This document shows, in pieces, positions 60,610 to 64,000 of a stretch of DNA of 64,000 nt (within the stretch, counting starts at the first letter, position 1; every line of letters begins with the position of its first letter). The notes beneath the pieces are model-generated. The model worked only from the letters and a program-made list of their open reading frames with translations. It was not told where the DNA came from and did no database searches. This stretch comes from Bacillus sp. FJAT-49711. GTDB taxonomy: Bacteria > Bacillota > Bacilli > Bacillales > Bacillaceae_C. Made by a program: the position numbers and the translations under genes. The stretch covers positions 1,192,675-1,256,674 of the forward strand of contig NZ_JAGYPL010000002.1 in the NCBI RefSeq assembly GCF_018343715.1, read 5' to 3'.

Positions 60610-61512
60610 TTAAAATATTTCTATCTTATAAGCATCTAAAAATGATTGTGGAACAAAGAATCTAGCTGTAAGAAGGGGATCAACAATTTGAGAGATTTGT
60701 GATTGTCCAATTGAACTCATCAACATTGTCATCTCTGCCACATTCATATCTGTGTATGGCATTAATAAATCGATCATCTCTTCAACAGCAAGCTTTGCTG
60801 CCTCATCAAGTGTTTCAGCACTTACTAAGATGCTAAGGCCATCCTTATTTTTAACAAGTGGATGTTTTAAACTTTTTCCTTTTTTCACTTCAAGTGTTAG
60901 GTCAGCTTGTCCAGCAACCTCAATTCCTGAAACGCCGATTTCTCCATCTCCCATTGCAGCATGCATATCACCAAGACCAAATAAAGCACCTTCGTGAAAA
61001 ACAGGGAAATAGATGGTTGCACCTTCTGTGATTAAAACAGTGTCTAAGTTTCCACCGTGGTTGCCTGGTGTTCCGCATGGCACAGCTTCATTTTCTGGGG
61101 CAACTCCGATCACGCCGATCATTTTATTGAGCGGGATGCGGACTTTTTCATTGAAAATAGCCTCATTCCCTTCAAGCGGAATCATTTTGACTGTGAACTC
61201 ATCAATCCTATGGCCCATAACACCAAGGTTTTGACCCGTCGCAAGTACCCCGGGACCTTTAATATCAAGGCCATGAATTGTTACAGCAAGTACATCTCCT
61301 GGTTCAGCTGATTCCACATAAATCGGCCCAGTTGCTGGATTAATTCGTTCCCAATCGATTGCGTTCATCGTTGTTTCGCTAGATGTAATTTGTCCTTCGA
61401 AACAATCATACGCATCAACCGTAATTCGGGTTCCAGATGCAACAGTGGCAACAGGTGTATGTTCTTTGCTGAATGAATAAATTGGAGTCCCTAAACCAAC
61501 CGTTTGACTCAT
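60610..61512 (-). CDS. Acetamidase/formamidase family amidohydrolase
   Basis: 300-residue FmdA/AmdA-family enzyme hydrolysing formamide, acetamide or other short amides to ammonia and the acid. Conserved: INPATGPIYVESAEPGDVLAVTIHGLDI (about 70-97), VIGVAPENEAVPCGTPGNHGGNLDT (about 145-170) and LFGLGDMHAAMGDGEIGVSGIEV (metal and active-site region, about 195-217), DMNVAEMTMLMS. ATG 61512 with AAAGGATGG upstream; a frame start at 61554 is rejected. A minus-strand TATAAT about 80 bp upstream is a fair promoter. First gene of a two-gene operon with the APC permease. Confidence 0.9.
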   Translation of the reverse strand: MSQTVGLGTPIYSFSKEHTPVATVASGTRITVDAYDCFEGQITSSETTMNAIDWERINPATGPIYVESAEPGDVLAVTIHGLDIKGPGVLATGQNLGVMGHRIDEFTVKMIPLEGNEAIFNEKVRIPLNKMIGVIGVAPENEAVPCGTPGNHGGNLDTVLITEGATIYFPVFHEGALFGLGDMHAAMGDGEIGVSGIEVAGQADLTLEVKKGKSLKHPLVKNKDGLSILVSAETLDEAAKLAVEEMIDLLMPYTDMNVAEMTMLMSSIGQSQISQIVDPLLTARFFVPQSFLDAYKIEIF

Positions 61513-61672
61513 TTTTCTACCATCCTTTCTGAATTGTATAAATATTAATGTCATAATGTTACGACATATTGCGAAGATTATAACATATAAGAAAATGAAA
61601 GTGAATGTTTTGTGAACTTTTTCCTATTTTATTAGAGTAATAAGGAGGTTTTTTAGAGGAGGATGGCTCATT

Positions 61673-61750
61673 GTGGTCAAAATGTACTGCTTTATTATGA
61701 ATGCATATGATATTCACGTTTTTGTTGAGTGCATGCAATGGATGAATTAG
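61673..61750 (+). CDS. Possible 25-residue small ORF
   Basis: GTG 61673 to TAG 61750 encodes MVKMYCFIMNAYDIHVFVECMQWMN, with GAGGAGG at 61656-61662 ten bases upstream and a further AAGGAGG at 61642-61648. A strong ribosome-binding site without a larger gene is the only evidence. An ATG at 61663 opens a 15-codon alternative. Confidence 0.2.
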   Translation: MVKMYCFIMNAYDIHVFVECMQWMN

Positions 61751-61789
61751 ATATAATAATAGAAAATGATTTTAAAAGGAATTTTTTTT

Positions 61790-62206
61790 ATGAAAAAAAG
61801 ATATTTTTGGCTGCTTGCAGCTATTCTTTGGTGTGCAGCCATTTTTATTGCAACGGCTTCCCCTTCATCTACCGGGGGTCATACTCAATCCATATTGGAA
61901 AGATTTTTTCATCTGACTTCAAGCGAGGCGCAAATGTGGAATGTGATTTTTCGTAAGTTCGTTCATTTAGCTGCGTTTGGATTTCTTGCCGTCCTATTCT
62001 ACAATAGCTTGCAACAAAACCGATTTTTGATGGCATGGATGTTGACGACAATATATGCAGCAACAGATGAACTACACCAAGTCTTTATTCCAGAACGAAC
62101 AGGTGCATTGCTTGATGTTGGATTAGATTCCTTAGGGGCCATCGCCGCGCTTGTTGGGGCGAAGCTATTAATAAGGAGAAAAGAGGGGAGAAGGGTTCAT
62201 GGTTAA
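61790..62206 (+). CDS. VanZ-family membrane protein
   Basis: 138-residue membrane protein with about four segments. Family landmarks: KRYFWLLAAILWCAAIFIATASPSSTGG, RKFVHLAAFGFLAVLFYNSL (conserved HxxxF/GxL) and ATDELHQVFIPERTGALLDVGLDSLGAI (the DExHQ...R...D..D motif). VanZ proteins are named from the teicoplanin-resistance gene, but the chromosomal members' function is unclear. ATG 61790 follows AAAGGAA; an earlier ATG at 61766 lacks an RBS. It overlaps the phosphatase gene by eight bases. Confidence 0.88.
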   Translation: MKKRYFWLLAAILWCAAIFIATASPSSTGGHTQSILERFFHLTSSEAQMWNVIFRKFVHLAAFGFLAVLFYNSLQQNRFLMAWMLTTIYAATDELHQVFIPERTGALLDVGLDSLGAIAALVGAKLLIRRKEGRRVHG

Positions 62207-62669
62207 AGTATTGTTTGTCTGTCTAGGGAATATTTGCCGCTCTCCAATGGCGGAAGCGGTATTTAGGGATTTGGTAAATAGAGAAAACCTTGGCGGAAAG
62301 ATCTCAGTTGATTCCGCGGGGACAAGTTCGTGGCATGTCGGCGCTCGCCCGCATAAAGGTACGTTAAAGAAATTGGAGGAATATCGTATTTCCTCTGAAG
62401 GTATGTTTGGAAGACAATTTATTAAAAAGGATATAGAAGAATTTGATTACATCATTGCCATGGATGAAATGAATATTCACGATATTTATGATATATGTGG
62501 TCAGCCTGAACATCCGAAGGTAATCAGATTGCTTGACTTGACGGATCGGAAAGCAGATGTACCTGATCCATATTATACGGGTGATTTTCAAGAAACGTAT
62601 AATCTTGTTTTGGAAGGCTGCCAAAGATTGATGGAAAAAATAAAAAACGAAAAATCATTGGAAGGATGA
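62199..62669 (+). CDS. Low-molecular-weight protein tyrosine phosphatase
   Basis: 156-residue cytoplasmic LMW-PTP. The P-loop CLGNICRS is at 8-15 (nucleophile Cys8, Arg14, Ser15), and the general-acid Asp123 is in VPDPYYTG. Both are complete, so it should be active on phosphotyrosine, or perhaps phosphoarginine as with YwlE-type members; the Ile at position 12 of the loop (NICRS) is the PTP form. AGAAAAGAGGGG lies within the end of the VanZ gene, with which it overlaps. manA begins at its 3' end. Confidence 0.92.
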   Translation: MVKVLFVCLGNICRSPMAEAVFRDLVNRENLGGKISVDSAGTSSWHVGARPHKGTLKKLEEYRISSEGMFGRQFIKKDIEEFDYIIAMDEMNIHDIYDICGQPEHPKVIRLLDLTDRKADVPDPYYTGDFQETYNLVLEGCQRLMEKIKNEKSLEG

Positions 62670-62674
62670 TCATC

Positions 62675-63622
62675 ATGTGCGAACCTTTATTTTTAGAACC
62701 TGTTTTTCAGGAGAGAATTTGGGGAGGGACTGCATTAAAAGAGAAATTTGGCTATGATATTCCGGATGATCTTACAGGAGAATGCTGGGCGATTTCTGCT
62801 CATCCAAATGGACCCTCTGTTGTGAAAAATGGCGAATTTGCTGGTAAAACATTAATAGAACTATGGACTGAGCATCCTGAATTATTTGGAAATCAACAAG
62901 GCGGAGTATTCCCTTTATTGACGAAAATTTTAGATGCGAATGCTGATTTGTCTGTTCAAGTGCATCCAGATGATGAATATGCAAATGAGCATGAAAATGG
63001 CGAGCTTGGAAAAACGGAATGCTGGTATATCATTGACTGTAAAGAAGGAGCGGAGTTGATCTATGGTCACACCGCGCTTACAAAAGAAGAATTTGTCTCT
63101 AAGATTGAAAATAACGAGTGGGACAAGCTTTTGAGCCGAGTGAAAATTAAACCAGGCGATTTCTTCTATGTACCGAGCAGAACGATCCATGCGCTGGGAG
63201 AAGGAACGCTCGTTCTTGAAACACAGCAAAGCTCTGACACTACATATAGGCTATACGACTATGACAGACCTGGACAAGATGGAAAGCCACGCGAACTTCA
63301 TATTGAAAAATCAATTGACGTATCAACAATTCCACACCAAGTTCCTGAGTTTTCGCCTGAAGTAAGTACAATTCCGGGAGCTGTCATGACTAAATTCGTT
63401 GAAGCCGAATTCTTTACAGTTCATAAATGGGACATTGACGGTACTGCTAAGTTTGAACAAAATCAACCATTCATGCTATTAAGCGTACTCGAAGGAGACG
63501 CACTCCTATCCCTAAATAAAAAAACATACCCTATAAAAAAAGGCGATCATCTCATTCTTCCATCAGGAACAGAAAGCTTCCAACTCGAAGGAAAAACAAT
63601 GCTCATCGTATCGCATTTATAA
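62675..63622 (+). CDS. manA: Mannose-6-phosphate isomerase, class I
   Basis: 315-residue zinc cupin isomerase interconverting mannose-6-phosphate and fructose-6-phosphate. Begins PLFLEPVFQERIWGGTALKEKFGYDIP; zinc ligands in QVHPDDEYANEHENGELGKTECWY (Gln/His/Glu, about 93-115) and His in PSRTIHALGEGTLVLETQQSSDTTYRLYDYDR (about 168), the last with the active-site Arg. Length fits Bacillus ManA/Pmi. ATG 62675 has GAAGG at 62661-62665; an ATG at 62666 abuts it. Would draw mannose units from the mannan cluster into glycolysis. The 189 bp after it contain the palindrome AACAATTC-A-GAATTGTT (63636-63652). Confidence 0.92.
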   Translation: MCEPLFLEPVFQERIWGGTALKEKFGYDIPDDLTGECWAISAHPNGPSVVKNGEFAGKTLIELWTEHPELFGNQQGGVFPLLTKILDANADLSVQVHPDDEYANEHENGELGKTECWYIIDCKEGAELIYGHTALTKEEFVSKIENNEWDKLLSRVKIKPGDFFYVPSRTIHALGEGTLVLETQQSSDTTYRLYDYDRPGQDGKPRELHIEKSIDVSTIPHQVPEFSPEVSTIPGAVMTKFVEAEFFTVHKWDIDGTAKFEQNQPFMLLSVLEGDALLSLNKKTYPIKKGDHLILPSGTESFQLEGKTMLIVSHL

Positions 63623-63732
63623 CGTATTTGCCGCCAACAATTCAGAATTGTTTCCAAGTTGTGTGAGTGCCCACTAGTGTTGCACGTTTGTAAAAAAATG
63701 TAAGGTCAGACTAAATATTAATTTTCCACCTT

Positions 63733-64000
63733 GCGGTAAAATAAAAAAACTCCTAATGTAGATAGGGAAAGACGACCTCATCAGTTCCCTACACTACAAA
63801 AGGAGCACGCAATGAATAGTGTAGATCAAGATTTAGTCTTTCGTCAATATTTATCTTTATTACCAGCCACAACACTGGCATGCCCATCCCATAATTACAA
63901 CTTCACAAAATTATCGGATGAATCCTTAGTGAAAATATTTCTCCTTTCGACCCTCTTTCGCTGGGGTAGCCTTCGGGAAATCGAAGTAGCTATAAGGTCG
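63733..64000 (+). mobile_element. Left part of an insertion sequence (IS4-like)
   Basis: Leader hairpin plus the start of a transposase gene reading off the right edge. The left boundary is approximate. Confidence 0.5.
63812..64000 (+). CDS. IS4-family-like transposase, truncated by window end
   Basis: 63 codons from ATG 63812 (AAAGGAGC upstream) run open to the right edge: SVDQDLVFRQYLSLLPA, then HNYNFTKLSDESLVKIFLLSTLFRWGSLREIE. The last part is the N-terminal pattern of IS4-like DDE transposases of Bacillaceae. Upstream, TGTAG-AT-AGGGAA / TTCCCT-A-CACTACA (about 63758-63796) makes a leader hairpin, as often precedes transposase genes. The element's left end lies somewhere in 63690-63760 but its terminal repeat cannot be fixed without the right end. 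Confidence 0.6.
   Translation, partial: MNSVDQDLVFRQYLSLLPATTLACPSHNYNFTKLSDESLVKIFLLSTLFRWGSLREIEVAIRS

Overview
The window is chromosomal DNA of a low-GC, endospore-forming Bacillaceae bacterium (Bacillus sensu lato). The evidence is a tricistronic GerA-type spore-germination operon with a plausible sigma-G promoter, many AAGGAGG ribosome-binding sites, frequent TTG and GTG starts, CcpA-type cre sites, T-tailed intrinsic terminators, and best recognised relatives such as B. subtilis YvgN and AraM. I saw no rRNA, tRNA, CRISPR array or complete prophage.

Layout. 0-3.5 kb: a MoxR ATPase / DUF58 / DUF4129 operon behind a roughly 21-bp-period direct-repeat array. 3.6-15.3 kb: acetyl-xylan-esterase-like hydrolase, AraC regulator, GH4 alpha-galactosidase, LacI regulator, sugar ABC importer (binding protein plus two permeases, no ATPase), six-hairpin glycosidase and a sugar isomerase-like TIM barrel. 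15.4-21.4 kb: an orphan solute-binding lipoprotein, LgoD-like zinc dehydrogenase, AraM-type glycerol-1-phosphate dehydrogenase and GH127 beta-L-arabinofuranosidase. 21.5-27.3 kb: a MacAB/FtsX-like exporter with two different ATPases, one carrying an AbrB-like C-terminal domain. 27.7-38.1 kb: a galactomannan/mannan catabolic cluster (cellobiose 2-epimerase, GH130 phosphorylase, LacI, GH36, GH113, SGNH esterase, GH2 beta-mannosidase). 38.2-42.4 kb: the germination operon plus a small membrane protein. 42.5-57.5 kb: a sugar-acid region (RraA-like protein, three SDRs, two enolase-superfamily dehydratases, an ABC importer with UxuA, GntR and AraC regulators, an aldo/keto reductase). 57.8-64 kb: MFS and APC transporters, acetamidase/formamidase, VanZ, low-molecular-weight phosphatase, mannose-6-phosphate isomerase, and the start of an IS4-like transposase running off the edge.

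How the genes fit together. Most of the window is for taking up and breaking down plant cell-wall oligosaccharides. Importers bring in oligosaccharides; intracellular GH4, GH36, GH113, GH127, GH2 and GH130 enzymes split them; the esterases would remove acetyl groups; ManA links mannose-6-phosphate to glycolysis. None of the sugar ABC importers has its own ATPase, so a shared MsmX-type ATPase elsewhere is inferred. Local regulators (two LacI, two AraC, one GntR) sit beside palindromic operators, and four cre-like sites suggest CcpA control. A motif shared by the epimerase/phosphorylase promoter and the GH113 promoter suggests that one LacI regulator controls both halves of the mannan cluster.

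The least explained parts are the two-ATPase exporter with the AbrB-like fusion, the sugar-acid locus with two unrelated mannonate-dehydratase folds and a degenerate SDR, and several intergenic palindromes and dispersed repeats.
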